Shown: piece after piece, positions 7,466 to 17,944 of the stretch
Numbering within the stretch: the first letter of the stretch is position 1
How the letters are laid out: each line of letters opens with the position of its first letter
Origin: Planctomycetota bacterium
GTDB lineage: Bacteria; Planctomycetota; Phycisphaerae; Sedimentisphaerales; Anaerohalosphaeraceae
NCBI GenBank assembly: GCA_019456225.1
Contig: VRUI01000023.1
Span: forward strand, 1-60,107
Reading direction: 5' to 3'
Length of the DNA stretch: 60,107 nucleotides
Notes under the pieces: generated by a model
The model's input: only the letters and a program-made list of their open reading frames with translations
The model's database searches: none
What the model was told of the DNA's origin: nothing
Translations under genes and position numbers: made by a program

Positions 7466-10400
7466 GTGAATCCAGTATTTAAACTGTCAGCGGCAATCAT
7501 TTTTCTTGTATTTGGGGTATTCGGTTGCCAGGAACAAATAAAAACCAGTGGGTCTTCTCTTGAGGTTGTCTTTGAGGAAGACTTTGAATCGCCGGAGGAC
7601 TATCAGAAAAGATGGCAAGCAACGTCCGGCTGGTCGCTGATGGAGGGCCAGATCGACGGCCGCAAGACCAAAGTCCTTGATATAAAAGGTGGTAACGAAG
7701 GCCTGAGTGTCCAAGGGGGTTTGGCGGATTTCGACTACGAAGCTGATTTGCGTGTAGTCAAGCAAGGGGGCGGGTTTCTGTTTCGAGCCCGGGACTCCGA
7801 TAACCTCTATATGCTGCGCCTTGTCTCCGACAACGCACCCTGGGACCGGAGTAAGTCGCCTGTTTTGACCGATTCGTTTTATCCCCACACCAAAAAAAAC
7901 GGCAAATACTCCGCCGATGTCAAACAGCCCCTGACACGCCGTCTCCCGATGAGAGAATGGTTCCATATCAAGTTTGAGGTGAGGGGGAACAGATTCAAGA
8001 TTTTTCTTGGTGAGACTCGGAGTCCTGACCGTATGGAACTGGTCGGTCAGTGGGAAGAAAAAAAGCCATTTAAGGATGGACGCTTCGGGTTTCGATGCTC
8101 TGGCTCCGAACATCTTCAGGTCGACAACATCCGTATCTCCACCCCCGGGAACCTGCAGCCTAGACTTGTGATTAAGCCTTTAGCCCCACCGCGGATGATC
8201 ACTACGGGCCAGTCCTTCGACGTCAAAGTCCACGTCCAAAATACCGGCTGGAAGTCGGCAGCGAATATGCAGGCCACGCTGTCCTTACCGCCAGGCCTGG
8301 AACTTGTGCAGGGCAGCCCCACGCTGTCCAGCTCGACCTTGAAGATCGGCGCCGACCGCTGGTTTTCCTGGAAGGTCAAGACGACTAAAGCCGTTGCGGC
8401 CCGGATGCAGATCGCTGTCACTTATGACGGTCTACCGGTTGCCAGGAAGATACCCGTCGACTATGTGGTCAACCCGGCCTCGCCGGTCATATCGGCCCAG
8501 CCGGCCCAGGAAGCTGCAGCGCGGATCGATGCCCAGGACAATGTCATACTCGAAAACCAGAATCTGCGCATGGTCTTCGTGAAGAACCTTCACGGCTACA
8601 CGGCCGCCGTCGTCTCCGCTTACGATGGTAAGCAATGGCGTCAGATGGCCGTCAGTCAGCCAATCGGAAAAATTTCCTACCGCGCGAATGCGGGATTCGC
8701 AGTGGAGACCGTTATTATACCAACTCAATACGAGATTCTAAATCCCAGCGGAGCTGTGGCGCGGGTACGTTTCACCTCTCAATTGGTGGATGATGATAAT
8801 GTAACTTGGAGTTTTGCCTATACATTCGAACTTGAAGCAGATAAGAGTAACATCAAGACCAACTACCAGGCCTTCGCCAACAACAACAGACAACTGCTTT
8901 ATTTTCAGGGACCCGATTTATATGCTGGTGAGGGAAGTTTCGGTTCCAGCAAGGACTTGGCGATCTTTCCCGGCCTGGAATACCTTCAAGCCGAAGAACA
9001 ATCCTCCTCCACCCGTGACATGGCAAATTTCATTACCTTTCATAAAAATGCAGTGGGCAATCGTTATGTACCCCATCCCCATAAAATAACTATGCCGCTC
9101 ATGGGCCTTGAGCAGAACAATGGACTCATCGGACTGATGTGGGACCCCCTGCAAAAATGGGGCGGTGATTATACCAGACCTGCTGCGAGATTTGCTTCTC
9201 CCAATTACATCGAAAAACAGGAAAACCATTTGATGGGATTGTTCTTACCCTCCGTTCCGGACTTTGTCCCGGAAAACGATGATGCAGCTTCAAGTCCCTA
9301 TCCGCTAACGGCAAATAGCCAAGTCACGCTTGAGGCCTATATAGTAGCACAAGCTCCTGGAGAAGTACTCGATATGTTGGACCAGTATTACGCAATCTTC
9401 GGCATGCCGGAAAAGATCGATGATCTGTCTATTACCTATGAGGAGGCCTTGGAATGGGGGCGTGTAGGTTACATGGAAACTATCTATGATCCTGCCACCA
9501 ATGGAATCAGACTTTGGGAACAGTCTCCTTCTTATCCGGCACCTGGAGCCATCGCGACTTTGTTCAGGTTATCGCTGGACATCACCGACCCGGCCAAAAA
9601 GAAAGTGATAAGGGACCGCGTCGATGTGATGGTAAACAGAGCCCTGAGCAATGAAGGCGTAAGGGGGCTTACGGATTGGCTAGACGGCCGGCATTTTCCC
9701 TTTGACACAAAATTTCCCGCGGGCTGCCTGCTGCGAACTCACATGTTGCCTTTTTACATCGGTTATTTGGAGGAAGGAATCGCAGCTTGGAAAACCCGGG
9801 TCTATGAAGAACTTATCAATACCCAACGCCTGGACGGAACCTGGGAATACGCCGGCGACATGAGGAAAGATATCAGGCAGGGCGATGATATTGTCAGCGG
9901 AACCATAGCCGAACTGGTGGGCGGCCTACTGAAGTATGCGCGAATCACAGGCGACAAAAAGGCCTTTGATGCCGGCATGAAGGGCTTGGAAGTGATGAAC
10001 AGTTTTATCGTACCTCGCGGCCAGAATACCTGGGAAGTCTCCAAGTACACTCCTGACATACAAGCCGCAGGTTTATCCGTTTGGGGTAATTTGGAAGCCT
10101 ACGAGATCACCGGTGATCAAAAATATATCGAAAAAGCCAAGTACTGGGCCAAAACAGGTGTGCCCTTTATCTATCATTGGGAACAGCCCGGCCTTAACGT
10201 GATGAAGTACTCCACCATCCCCGTTTTCGGCGCCACCTGGTATGATTTCATCGACTGGCTTGCCCGGCCCGTGCAGTGGTGCGGCTTGCCTCTGGGATAC
10301 AATATGATAAAACTGGCTGAATACGACCAGAGCTTCCCCTGGAAAATTCTCGGCGAGGGAATTATGGACGGCGCCATTCAGCAGATGTTGTTCGTTGTGA

Positions 10401-10837
10401 ACGAAAAACCCGGATTATATGCGGATTGGATACAGTTTGTAGGCCCCTACATCAGCGGAGGCTCTGCCTGGGAACCGGAAGGCTACATGAAGGCCATCTT
10501 TCTCTCCCAGGGACAAGGCGTCGAGGTGGACACCAAAGTCCTGCACGCGGGCGACCGGCGCGTGCATGTGAGCACGGGCGGCGTGCTGAAATCCGCAGAG
10601 TTGGTCAAGACCGACCGCGGCGTTTCCTTCGAACTCGAATACCCCGCTGGCGAAACCAGCTATGCGGTCGTTGCCGGCTTGGGGTCGGATGTCAAGGTCA
10701 AGAAGAACGGTCGCGTCCTCGCCCGGACCGACGACCTCGAGGCCGCCGACGAGGGATGGAAAGTCAGCGCCGACGGCCTGCTCCTGCTGAAGATCAAACA
10801 CGACAAGCTGGCTGTAAGAATAGATGTTGCTAGGTGA
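7466..10837 (+). CDS. Large lipoprotein, putative glycoside hydrolase or lyase with an alpha/alpha-toroid core
   Basis: 1123 aa. The GTG at 7466 is preferred because AAGGA lies 8 bases upstream and the protein then begins with a lipoprotein signal (hydrophobic core, VFGC lipobox). The frame is open to 7388, but that part is the shared leader. Residues about 30-230 form a LamG/DUF1080-like sandwich (FEEDFESP..., VDNIRIS). About 235-345 resembles an Ig-like NEW3/CARDB module (VHVQNTGWKSAANMQ). About 365-660 is beta-rich. About 670-1010 is helical with repeated Trp/Tyr-rich segments typical of (alpha/alpha) barrels (LDGTWEYAGD, GNLEAYEITGD). The tail is beta. I do not recognise the exact family. 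It is the first gene of a unit with the GH99-like gene 81 bases downstream. Confidence 0.8.
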   Translation: MNPVFKLSAAIIFLVFGVFGCQEQIKTSGSSLEVVFEEDFESPEDYQKRWQATSGWSLMEGQIDGRKTKVLDIKGGNEGLSVQGGLADFDYEADLRVVKQGGGFLFRARDSDNLYMLRLVSDNAPWDRSKSPVLTDSFYPHTKKNGKYSADVKQPLTRRLPMREWFHIKFEVRGNRFKIFLGETRSPDRMELVGQWEEKKPFKDGRFGFRCSGSEHLQVDNIRISTPGNLQPRLVIKPLAPPRMITTGQSFDVKVHVQNTGWKSAANMQATLSLPPGLELVQGSPTLSSSTLKIGADRWFSWKVKTTKAVAARMQIAVTYDGLPVARKIPVDYVVNPASPVISAQPAQEAAARIDAQDNVILENQNLRMVFVKNLHGYTAAVVSAYDGKQWRQMAVSQPIGKISYRANAGFAVETVIIPTQYEILNPSGAVARVRFTSQLVDDDNVTWSFAYTFELEADKSNIKTNYQAFANNNRQLLYFQGPDLYAGEGSFGSSKDLAIFPGLEYLQAEEQSSSTRDMANFITFHKNAVGNRYVPHPHKITMPLMGLEQNNGLIGLMWDPLQKWGGDYTRPAARFASPNYIEKQENHLMGLFLPSVPDFVPENDDAASSPYPLTANSQVTLEAYIVAQAPGEVLDMLDQYYAIFGMPEKIDDLSITYEEALEWGRVGYMETIYDPATNGIRLWEQSPSYPAPGAIATLFRLSLDITDPAKKKVIRDRVDVMVNRALSNEGVRGLTDWLDGRHFPFDTKFPAGCLLRTHMLPFYIGYLEEGIAAWKTRVYEELINTQRLDGTWEYAGDMRKDIRQGDDIVSGTIAELVGGLLKYARITGDKKAFDAGMKGLEVMNSFIVPRGQNTWEVSKYTPDIQAAGLSVWGNLEAYEITGDQKYIEKAKYWAKTGVPFIYHWEQPGLNVMKYSTIPVFGATWYDFIDWLARPVQWCGLPLGYNMIKLAEYDQSFPWKILGEGIMDGAIQQMLFVVNEKPGLYADWIQFVGPYISGGSAWEPEGYMKAIFLSQGQGVEVDTKVLHAGDRRVHVSTGGVLKSAELVKTDRGVSFELEYPAGETSYAVVAGLGSDVKVKKNGRVLARTDDLEAADEGWKVSADGLLLLKIKHDKLAVRIDVAR

Positions 10838-10918
10838 ACTTGGACTCGCATCGAGCGGGCCAGAGGCGGCTGCCGAACTTTCTACTCAACAGAACCCGCA
10901 CACTGCAAAGGAAAAACT

Positions 10919-13282
10919 ATGAAACATTCGATCACCATACTCACCGCACTTCTACTACTAGCTGTCACTACTGCCGTACACGCCGATGCGCTCAAGACGA
11001 ACCTCTCGGGTTCGGCAGGGCAGACCGGAGCGTTGAGTACTGTAACGCCTCTGGTGCGTGATTGTGATACTGGGTACCTTCTGAACTGCAATTTCAGAGC
11101 GATACGACCTTATATGTGGAATAAAAAAGTGTTGCTGACCGGATGGGAGACAGATGATCGAGGCGGTTCGTGGGAATCGTTCCCCAATGGATTGATGCCG
11201 AAGGGTTTTTCATTTGATGTTGATTGGTTCAAGCTGATTGATACATCCAGCGATTATGCCGTGACTATCAAGAAAAAGATTGCGCGGCAGAGCAGCGGCG
11301 AGATTACTCTGGAGTTTCGCTTTAAGTTGTCGGCCAGAATGGAGGGGGCAACCTGGCAGCTTCGTGACCTGGAACAGCCGGGACTTAGTATCGTGACAAG
11401 CGGTGAGAATCTCTGTTACCAGACCAAGAACGGAAAGTTAAAGGTTCTCATCGCTTATGAGCTAAATCGTGAATACGGCGTTAAAGCCGTGGCTGATCTT
11501 AAGAAGCGTTGGGTAAATATTTATATAGATGGGCAACTTCGTGCCTCAAACGTTCCATTTTTTAATCGGATTAAGACCATCGACTATGTTCTGGTTAAGA
11601 CCGGCGATAAGTCTATTGGCGAGTTGTATATTAATCCCATTAACATTTACAAAGGCTATAATCTGTACGAGACCTTTGTGGCTAATGGAGCCGGTTCATT
11701 GCCAGAGAACTGGACAGTAAGCATTCAGGGTAATTCTATCGTTGAAGCCGTTCCATTTACCGCCAAGCCGGATATCTACAGTTTGAAACTTGACGGTGGC
11801 GCTGCCGGCAGTAAGTTCCCAGCCCTCAAACAAAAAGCTGTTTTTGAATTTCGCTTTATGATACCGGTCAGAGCAGATGCGTCTGTAGAGTTGAAAAATG
11901 GCAATTCACCTGTTGTCAGGGTTGCTGCCCTTGGTAAAAATCTGTGTATTATAGACAGCCATAACAATGCAGTCCCATTTGTTCGAAACTATGTGCCCAA
12001 CCTCTGGTACGATATCAAATTAATTCTGGATTCCGCCAAAGGCAAAGCTGATGTGTATGTCAATGGCAAAAAGGTTACAAAAGACGCTTACTGCTGCAAA
12101 CGAGCCAAAAAGCTGGACGGTATTCGCTTTGCGGTCGAGGATAGAAAGAGTGTTATGTGGGTGGATGATATAAAGATATACCCCTGGCGTGACTATCCGG
12201 CCGATTACGTGCCGGAACCAGAGTTGCCCAAACCGGCAGATAACTACCTTGTCGGGGTGCAGAGTTGCTCTCTTTGGAAAGAAGGCGATTCGTACTCGGG
12301 CTGGGACTACATATTGCCCTATGCCGACAAGCGTAAACCATACCTTGGCTGGTACGATGAGGGGAATCCCGAGGTGTCGGACTGGGAGATCAAGTGGCAG
12401 TTGGAGCACGGGATCGACTTCGAGCAATACTGTTGGTATCGCTCCGATAGCGGTATCAACCATCCGATCAAGGACGGCCTTTTGGAACATGGTATTCGAG
12501 AGGGGTTGTTCAATGCACGGTACAGCCAACTCAAAAAATTCACAATCATGTATACGAATGAAGGCGCCGGCAGAACCAATGCCAATGATTGGAGCCGTAA
12601 CATTATTCCTTACTGGATCGAGTATTTCTTTAAGGACCCTCGCTACCTGAAAATCAACGGCAAGCCGGTATTGTCTGTCTATTGGCTACCTCACTTTCTG
12701 ATCGATTTCGGCGGAGTAGAGGGCGCCGCTAAGGCCATTGCGGTGTTGCGCAAGGCATGTCGCGATGCGGGATTCCCGGGAATTATCGTTCTTATGGAGG
12801 ATCGCTCAGCTCGAAAATCAAAATTGCAGCAGATGAAATCTATGGGAATAGACTATTGCTACTCTTACACATGGGGCACCTGCAATACAGATACACAGAA
12901 GAAGAAGATGGCCAAGCAGCGTCAGGTCGGCAATGAACTGGGCCTTGGTGTGATACCAAGCTTTTGTGTTGGCTGGCAGACAGCACCCTGGGGAGGCGGA
13001 GGCGATGGAATGATGTCTCCGGTGGACTACAAGGCAATGGCAAAATGGACCAGGGGAAATTATATGCCGCTGATGGCTGAAAACAGTCTTGGCCGTAGAA
13101 TGGTTTTGCTGCCCAACTGGAACGAGTACGGCGAAGGGCATTTTATCATACCGTCGGCATCAGCGGGGTTCGGCTATCTTGATGTCCTTCGAGAAGTATT
13201 CACCGTTGGAGGGCCTCATAAAAACGTTGTGCCGACAGATAAGCAGAAACAGCGCTTTACCCTTTTTTATCCTAAAGACTGA
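10919..13282 (+). CDS. Secreted GH99-like / WbsX-type protein with N-terminal beta-sandwich domains
   Basis: 787 aa, ATG behind AAAGGA, signal peptide to about residue 22. The first about 430 residues form two laminin-G-like sandwiches (LYETFVANGAGSLPENW; DVYVNGKKV; WVDDIKIYPW). The rest resembles the Glyco_hydro_99-like/WbsX TIM barrel: LGWYDEGNPEVSDWEIKWQ at its start, the KINGKPVLSVYW strand, and a terminal NWNEYGEGHFI segment matching the NxWNEWxEG signature of this family. The family includes endo-acting mannan/xylan enzymes and O-antigen biosynthesis proteins; the export signal points to degradation. A shorter relative lies at 37431 in this window. Confidence 0.85.
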   Translation: MKHSITILTALLLLAVTTAVHADALKTNLSGSAGQTGALSTVTPLVRDCDTGYLLNCNFRAIRPYMWNKKVLLTGWETDDRGGSWESFPNGLMPKGFSFDVDWFKLIDTSSDYAVTIKKKIARQSSGEITLEFRFKLSARMEGATWQLRDLEQPGLSIVTSGENLCYQTKNGKLKVLIAYELNREYGVKAVADLKKRWVNIYIDGQLRASNVPFFNRIKTIDYVLVKTGDKSIGELYINPINIYKGYNLYETFVANGAGSLPENWTVSIQGNSIVEAVPFTAKPDIYSLKLDGGAAGSKFPALKQKAVFEFRFMIPVRADASVELKNGNSPVVRVAALGKNLCIIDSHNNAVPFVRNYVPNLWYDIKLILDSAKGKADVYVNGKKVTKDAYCCKRAKKLDGIRFAVEDRKSVMWVDDIKIYPWRDYPADYVPEPELPKPADNYLVGVQSCSLWKEGDSYSGWDYILPYADKRKPYLGWYDEGNPEVSDWEIKWQLEHGIDFEQYCWYRSDSGINHPIKDGLLEHGIREGLFNARYSQLKKFTIMYTNEGAGRTNANDWSRNIIPYWIEYFFKDPRYLKINGKPVLSVYWLPHFLIDFGGVEGAAKAIAVLRKACRDAGFPGIIVLMEDRSARKSKLQQMKSMGIDYCYSYTWGTCNTDTQKKKMAKQRQVGNELGLGVIPSFCVGWQTAPWGGGGDGMMSPVDYKAMAKWTRGNYMPLMAENSLGRRMVLLPNWNEYGEGHFIIPSASAGFGYLDVLREVFTVGGPHKNVVPTDKQKQRFTLFYPKD

Positions 13283-13307
13283 ATAGAGCAATTAGAGCAT
13301 TTTAGCC

Positions 13308-13565
13308 GTGTGTAAAAAAATTGCAATATTTATCAATTCCAAAGGAGACTCTGAAAAAGACTTAAATACTGCTGCCGCAGTATTTAACGAGAATATTTGG
13401 GGCCATGACTATGGGCCTCCATTGAATAGAATATCTAGGAGATTTGAAGAATTAGGTATCAAGAGAACTCTATGGGTTTTAATAGATGGAATTCAAAACC
13501 CATCTGAATTAGCTGACATCGCCTCCTTCAACACTTTGCAAAAAAACAAATTACAGATAAACTAG
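13308..13565 (+). CDS. Small hypothetical protein (85 aa)
   Basis: GTG start at 13308 with a stop just upstream (13293); no convincing ribosome site. The sequence (KKIAIFINSKGDSEKD..., RRFEELGIKRTLWVLIDG) is protein-like, with alternating strands and helices, but matches no family I recognise. It could be the surviving piece of a larger gene. It converges on the GH2 gene, with 5 bases between the two stops. Confidence 0.4.
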   Translation: MCKKIAIFINSKGDSEKDLNTAAAVFNENIWGHDYGPPLNRISRRFEELGIKRTLWVLIDGIQNPSELADIASFNTLQKNKLQIN

Positions 13566-13570
13566 ATTCT

Positions 13571-16435
13571 CTATTTTGCAATTATTGTGGCAGTTGCAGC
13601 TTTTAGGTCATTGCTTTTTGCTGTCAACTTAATCGTGCCTGGCGTTTGTGTTGATCTGAGAATGATCATGCCGGTGCCGCGATAGGCTTTACGTTTTGGT
13701 TGCTGGAAGCTTTCGAGGCTTGTCGGATCACCGTTTCCGACGGCAGCTAATGTTGCTGGGCCATCGATGCTGATCTCAACGAGATTGTCAGCGTTGGGGT
13801 TTACTACACCGTTTTCGTCTGTGATCTCGAAGGGCACATAAACGAGCGACTGACCATTTGCTTTAATCGTTGAAACCTCAGGCAGCAAGCGAACAGCGGC
13901 AGGTGCTGAGGCGGTTTTTAATGTCCACTCAGCTACTGCTTTGCCATCTTTATAACCAACTGCCTTTAGCGTACCAGGCTCATATTTGAGGCCAAAGCCT
14001 GCTTTGAATCTTTGCTTGCGGGTAGTTGGATGCTTGCCGATAGATTTGTTGTTTAAGAACAATTCGACCTCATCGCATGATGAGTAGACGACAACATTAA
14101 GGTGCTTGTCAACATGCTCAGGCCAGGTCCAGCTTTTCTTGACATCGTCGAATCCCCAATCAAAACGGCGAGTATGTTCAAATGTTGGTTTCGGACATCT
14201 GACGTATGCGGCAACGAGGGGTTTGCCTCCGAACAGGGCCTGGCGATAGTAGGAGGCAGCTAGGCGGCGGCCTGTGATGCTGATGTCACCGCAGTAGGCA
14301 ACGGGCCAGTAAACGGGATAGCCAACACCTATCCAGCCGAGGGAAGAATTGCCCAGATAGTCAAAGCCGGTCCATACAAAATCTCCGATGACATATGGGT
14401 AGTCAATAGCTGTCATCCAGTAGTCAAATGCGTGGTCCGGGAAGGATTCGGCACCGACGATAATACGCTCCGGATAACGCTGGTGATCCTCTTCGTATGC
14501 GTTTGTTTTGTATCTGTGGCCCTCGTTCCATTTCAGGGCATAGTTATAGCCCGCAATATCGAGAGCGGCGAAGAATGGGTCCTTTTTGGGGTTTACGCCC
14601 TGGACACCCGAGGTGGTCGGGCGGGTTGGGTCAAGTTTTTTTGTGAAATCGGCCAGCATGCGGGCAGTTTCAAAGACGGGCTCCTTGTCGTTTTGTTCTA
14701 TCTCATTGCCTATCGACCACATGATGATCGAGGGATGATTGCGGTCACGCAGGACCATTGCCTCGGTGTCGGATTTCCAGTTTTCATCAAAGATTTCAGC
14801 GTAAAAATTTGAGCCAGGTTTGCCATGCTTCCAGATGTCAAAACTTTCGTCAATAACCATTACACCAAGTTCATCACAAGCATCGAGGAACGCAACCGAT
14901 GGTGGATTATGCGAACAGCGTATGGCGTTAAAGCCCGCTTCTTTGGTGATCTTTACCCTGCGGTATTCGGCATCGTCAAAAGCGGCAGCACCTAATGGAC
15001 CATTGTCGTGATGCATGCACGAGCCCTTTAAGAGCATCGATTTGCCGTTTAGCTTAAAACCATCTGTCGCCGAGAACGATATTGTGCGAATGCCGAATCG
15101 TTCGGTGGTAGTGTCGACAACTTTGCCGTTTACTAAAACTTCCTGGATTGCCGAATAGAGATTTGGTGACTCAAGCGACCAGCGGGCAGGACTTTCGACA
15201 TTAAGCTTCTGATTAAATTTATGCCTTGCATTTGGCGTAATGCCTGAAGTTGCCTCTGCGCTTGCAACCGTATTACCAGCAGGATCGACGATCTTTGTAC
15301 GCAGAGTAACCTTTGCATTGGCGGCGGATTTATTAATAACTTTTGTCCTGATGTTGACGGCTGCCTTGTCATCTGTAACTTCAGGAGTAGTAATATATGT
15401 TCCCCAGTTTGCGATATGTACAGGGTCGGTCGTGATTAGCCATACATGCCGGTAAATACCAGAACCTGAATACCAGCGGGAGTTGACGCCGACATTCTTT
15501 GCGTTTACAGCGATCACATTCTTTTCGCCGAATTTGATATGCGGCGTAAGGTCATGACCGAAACTCGTATAGCCGTAAGGATGATTGCCGATCTTTTTGC
15601 CGTTAACAAAGATATCCGCATCCTGATACACGCCACCAAACTGAATGCGAATCCTTTTACCCTTATCGCTTTGCGGGATGGTAAATGTATTGCGATACCA
15701 ACCGATGCCGCCTACGGTGTAGCCAACGTATGGAGCATTGGTCGCCTCGGTATCAAATGGCCCTGATCGCTCATGTGCCCTTTGCAAGCGGAATATCCCG
15801 CCGCCCCATCCGCCATGTTTGTAAACGCGAACAGCAACAACATCTGTGCCGTCGCCTTTTAACATCGAAGGTGTTACAGGGTAGTTTCTGTCCGTTGTCG
15901 ATGCCCCTTTAAAATCAGGCGGAAAAGAACCTGTCTCACCTATTTTTTTTCCATTAAGAAAAGTCTGATCAGCCTCGTGTACCCAACCGACTGCCAAGTC
16001 GAAATTCTTGCCTTTCAAATGATCGGGGATTTTAATCGTTCTTCGAAGCCAGCCATAAACCTTATAATCTTTATAGTCGGCGTACATTTCCCATGCGCCA
16101 GGCAATTGCACTTCTTGCCATTTCGAATCGTCATAATCGGCGGCCTTGTATGCCATGTCATCGCCTTTGACAAATCGCCATTTCCCCTCAGTGATCGATA
16201 AAGATGGCTTAGCTGGGGGCAAGGGCTCAAGGTCCTCGATCGTCCAGTCATGAGGCAAATTTACGGTTCGCCACGAAGAATCATTGAAGTTAAGTTTGTG
16301 AGCATTTTCGGGCTGACCTTTCATAAACTTCCAGCCGTCATCAAAAAGCTGTGTATTGCGCTGAGCGATTGCTGACGAAGCGGTAAAAACCAACAGCATC
16401 AGGACCAGTTGTGACATTTTGAACGATCTTAACAT
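13571..16435 (-). CDS. GH2-family beta-galactosidase-like enzyme, secreted
   Basis: 954 aa, ATG at 16435 with GGAAGG upstream, signal peptide to about residue 24. The order is: a sugar-binding sandwich that appears twice (a FDDGWKF opening, then an inserted jelly roll near residues 75-235), an Ig-like domain, then the TIM barrel. NEIEQ places the acid/base at E578; GAES gives the nucleophile at E663; NAIRCSHNPP is the GH2 signature strand. The C-terminus has DUF4982-like and invasin-like Ig modules. It is longer than E. coli-independent short GH2 enzymes because of the inserted sandwich. It releases beta-linked galactose or a related residue from oligosaccharides outside the cytoplasm; the exact glycone is not determinable here. 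Confidence 0.93.
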   Translation of the reverse strand: MLRSFKMSQLVLMLLVFTASSAIAQRNTQLFDDGWKFMKGQPENAHKLNFNDSSWRTVNLPHDWTIEDLEPLPPAKPSLSITEGKWRFVKGDDMAYKAADYDDSKWQEVQLPGAWEMYADYKDYKVYGWLRRTIKIPDHLKGKNFDLAVGWVHEADQTFLNGKKIGETGSFPPDFKGASTTDRNYPVTPSMLKGDGTDVVAVRVYKHGGWGGGIFRLQRAHERSGPFDTEATNAPYVGYTVGGIGWYRNTFTIPQSDKGKRIRIQFGGVYQDADIFVNGKKIGNHPYGYTSFGHDLTPHIKFGEKNVIAVNAKNVGVNSRWYSGSGIYRHVWLITTDPVHIANWGTYITTPEVTDDKAAVNIRTKVINKSAANAKVTLRTKIVDPAGNTVASAEATSGITPNARHKFNQKLNVESPARWSLESPNLYSAIQEVLVNGKVVDTTTERFGIRTISFSATDGFKLNGKSMLLKGSCMHHDNGPLGAAAFDDAEYRRVKITKEAGFNAIRCSHNPPSVAFLDACDELGVMVIDESFDIWKHGKPGSNFYAEIFDENWKSDTEAMVLRDRNHPSIIMWSIGNEIEQNDKEPVFETARMLADFTKKLDPTRPTTSGVQGVNPKKDPFFAALDIAGYNYALKWNEGHRYKTNAYEEDHQRYPERIIVGAESFPDHAFDYWMTAIDYPYVIGDFVWTGFDYLGNSSLGWIGVGYPVYWPVAYCGDISITGRRLAASYYRQALFGGKPLVAAYVRCPKPTFEHTRRFDWGFDDVKKSWTWPEHVDKHLNVVVYSSCDEVELFLNNKSIGKHPTTRKQRFKAGFGLKYEPGTLKAVGYKDGKAVAEWTLKTASAPAAVRLLPEVSTIKANGQSLVYVPFEITDENGVVNPNADNLVEISIDGPATLAAVGNGDPTSLESFQQPKRKAYRGTGMIILRSTQTPGTIKLTAKSNDLKAATATIIAK

Positions 16436-16511
16436 TTCAAACCTTCCAGTTATTGCAATTTATGTTGAAAAACATAATTGTCTCCTATAACATCTGTAAT
16501 CTTACCAAAAC

Positions 16512-16612
16512 GCGTGGGGTACAAATATATATAGCTACCCCAAATTATGCTTACAGTATAGCAGTTAATTCTTGATGAATCAAGAAGTTATGATAAAATA
16601 AGCTCATGGGAA
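16512..16612 (+). mobile_element. Left end of an integrase-type insertion element (relic)
   Basis: About 100 bases before the transposase stub, containing an inverted pair TGGGGTA ... TACCCCA (16515-16542 region). It matches 28613-28720 in layout and much of the sequence (CGTGGGGT..AAATATATAG, then TTGATTCTTGAT-like, TTATGATAAAAT..., CTCATGG). Two copies of the same end indicate a mobile element. Confidence 0.5.
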
Positions 16613-16938
16613 ATGCAGCGAACCAACAATCTGCCAACAAATGGTTAAGTATACCGATCATTGCTACGATTACTCGGTTATTGTGCCGTGAATTGACACT
16701 CCAGAACGAATATCTCCGACAGGAAAACAAACTTCTCAAGTCCAAGATCAAAAAACGTATTATCTTTACCGATGATGAAAGGCGAACATTGGTTGAAGCA
16801 GCTATGGCGATGGGAAAAGATTTGATGAAGCAAGTCGTTACTATTGTTCAGACAGGTACGCTCGAAAACCTGATCGATAATCCAAGGCTTGAAATTGTTA
16901 AAAAAATATTAAGGACAACCGACGTGGAAGGCCTATAA
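16606..16938 (+). pseudogene. N-terminal stub of an integrase-core transposase
   Basis: 110 residues. The pattern (LSIPIIATITRLLCRELTLQ, then NEYLRQENKLLKSKI, then a DDERRTL...A..MGK... segment and VVTIV) matches, as I recall it, the start of the rve/integrase-core transposases common in planctomycetes, where a TIVKPETILAWHRKL-like segment normally follows. Here the sequence diverges at that point (TGTLENLI...) and stops 30 residues later. The whole DDE catalytic domain is missing. The gene is therefore a truncated, inactive remnant. Confidence 0.6.
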
Positions 16939-16949
16939 CAGTTAGCGAT

Positions 16950-16988
16950 TAGCAATAAGCAATAAGCAATTAGCAATAAGCAATAAGC
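16950..16988 (+). repeat. AGCAATA heptamer tandem repeat
   Basis: Five to six consecutive heptamers of AGCAATA/AGCAATT directly after the transposase stub. No function is visible. Confidence 0.8.
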
Positions 16989-16992
16989 TTTT

Positions 16993-17025
16993 TGAGCCGC
17001 CTTTGGCGGGCTATTATTATTTTTG
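16993..17025 (+). terminator. Rho-independent-like terminator
   Basis: CCGCC TTT GGCGG stem extended by AG/CT pairs, followed by a T-rich tract (TATTATTATTTTT). It lies 55 bases after the stop of the transposase stub on the plus strand. Confidence 0.55.
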
Positions 17026-17944
17026 GGCCCCGTTGGGGTTTACCGTTTTTTACCGTTTTTGACCGTTTTTAAAATAGAGCAGAAAACAATACCCTTAATG
17101 CCTGGTACCTGTCTGGTATTAATTGCCCTTACATATTTAGCACGAACCTGCACGTTTGGTGCGAAAATGGGGTATTTTTTTTGTGGTCAAAATCGCTAAG
17201 TGCTTTGCTGGTAGGGGATTAAATTTTTTTATTTTTTTGGGATATAGCAAGATAGTGCATACGCAATTGGTTCGAAGTGGACATTGTAGATATTTCCTAC
17301 CTGTGGTTTGGCCCTAAAATTAGGGGCGGAAACGGGCGGATATTTGCATTTTTTGTGATTTTTTGAAATTAATTGACTTTTTTTGAAATTTTTGCACGTT
17401 TTAGGGTGTTTTATTGGGTGTAAAATCAGAGGATATATAAATTCAACAAAGGTGGAATATCTTGTGTAAACCGTATTTTTGATATATGAGGCGTGGTGAG
17501 ATTTTGGGAGTGACTAAAGTGAGTTTCGACCTGCTTTACCGCTACAGTGTATGTTTATCTGGAAAGTAGTTAGGGGCTAGGGGTTAGGGGAAAAAAGCGA
17601 ATATCCAATAACCAACACGGAATAACCAATAACCAAGTAAAAAAACAGTGGTTTTTGTTTTGTGGGATGTTGCTTACAACTTTTTGCCGCTGGGCTTGTT
17701 TTTCTTTTTTGACAGCGTTCGGCGGGCAACGGGCAGCGAAAACGTTTGAAAGAAAACGTGTGAAAATACTCGTGCGAAAGTGAACGTGTGAAAATGAGGG
17801 TGCGAATTCCGACGTAAAGCCGGGACGCAAGCGAAGTGCGAAGGTTCGAAGCCAGGATAACTAAATGAGCATCAAATCCAATAGTTATTTCTTAAAAGAG
17901 CTAAATAATCAGCGTTTAAGGTAGCGCAAACAGCGATTTAATAA

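Noticed and set aside
17570-17830. Minus-strand open frame of 86 codons in the repeat-rich spacer
   Set aside because: It is composed of translated simple repeats, with no ribosome site and no recognisable domain.
17805-17865. GACGTAAAGCC...GACGCAAG stretch resembling part of a c-di-GMP-I riboswitch
   Set aside because: Only a short motif matches, the paired partner elements are not evident, and the only gene ahead in that direction runs the opposite way.
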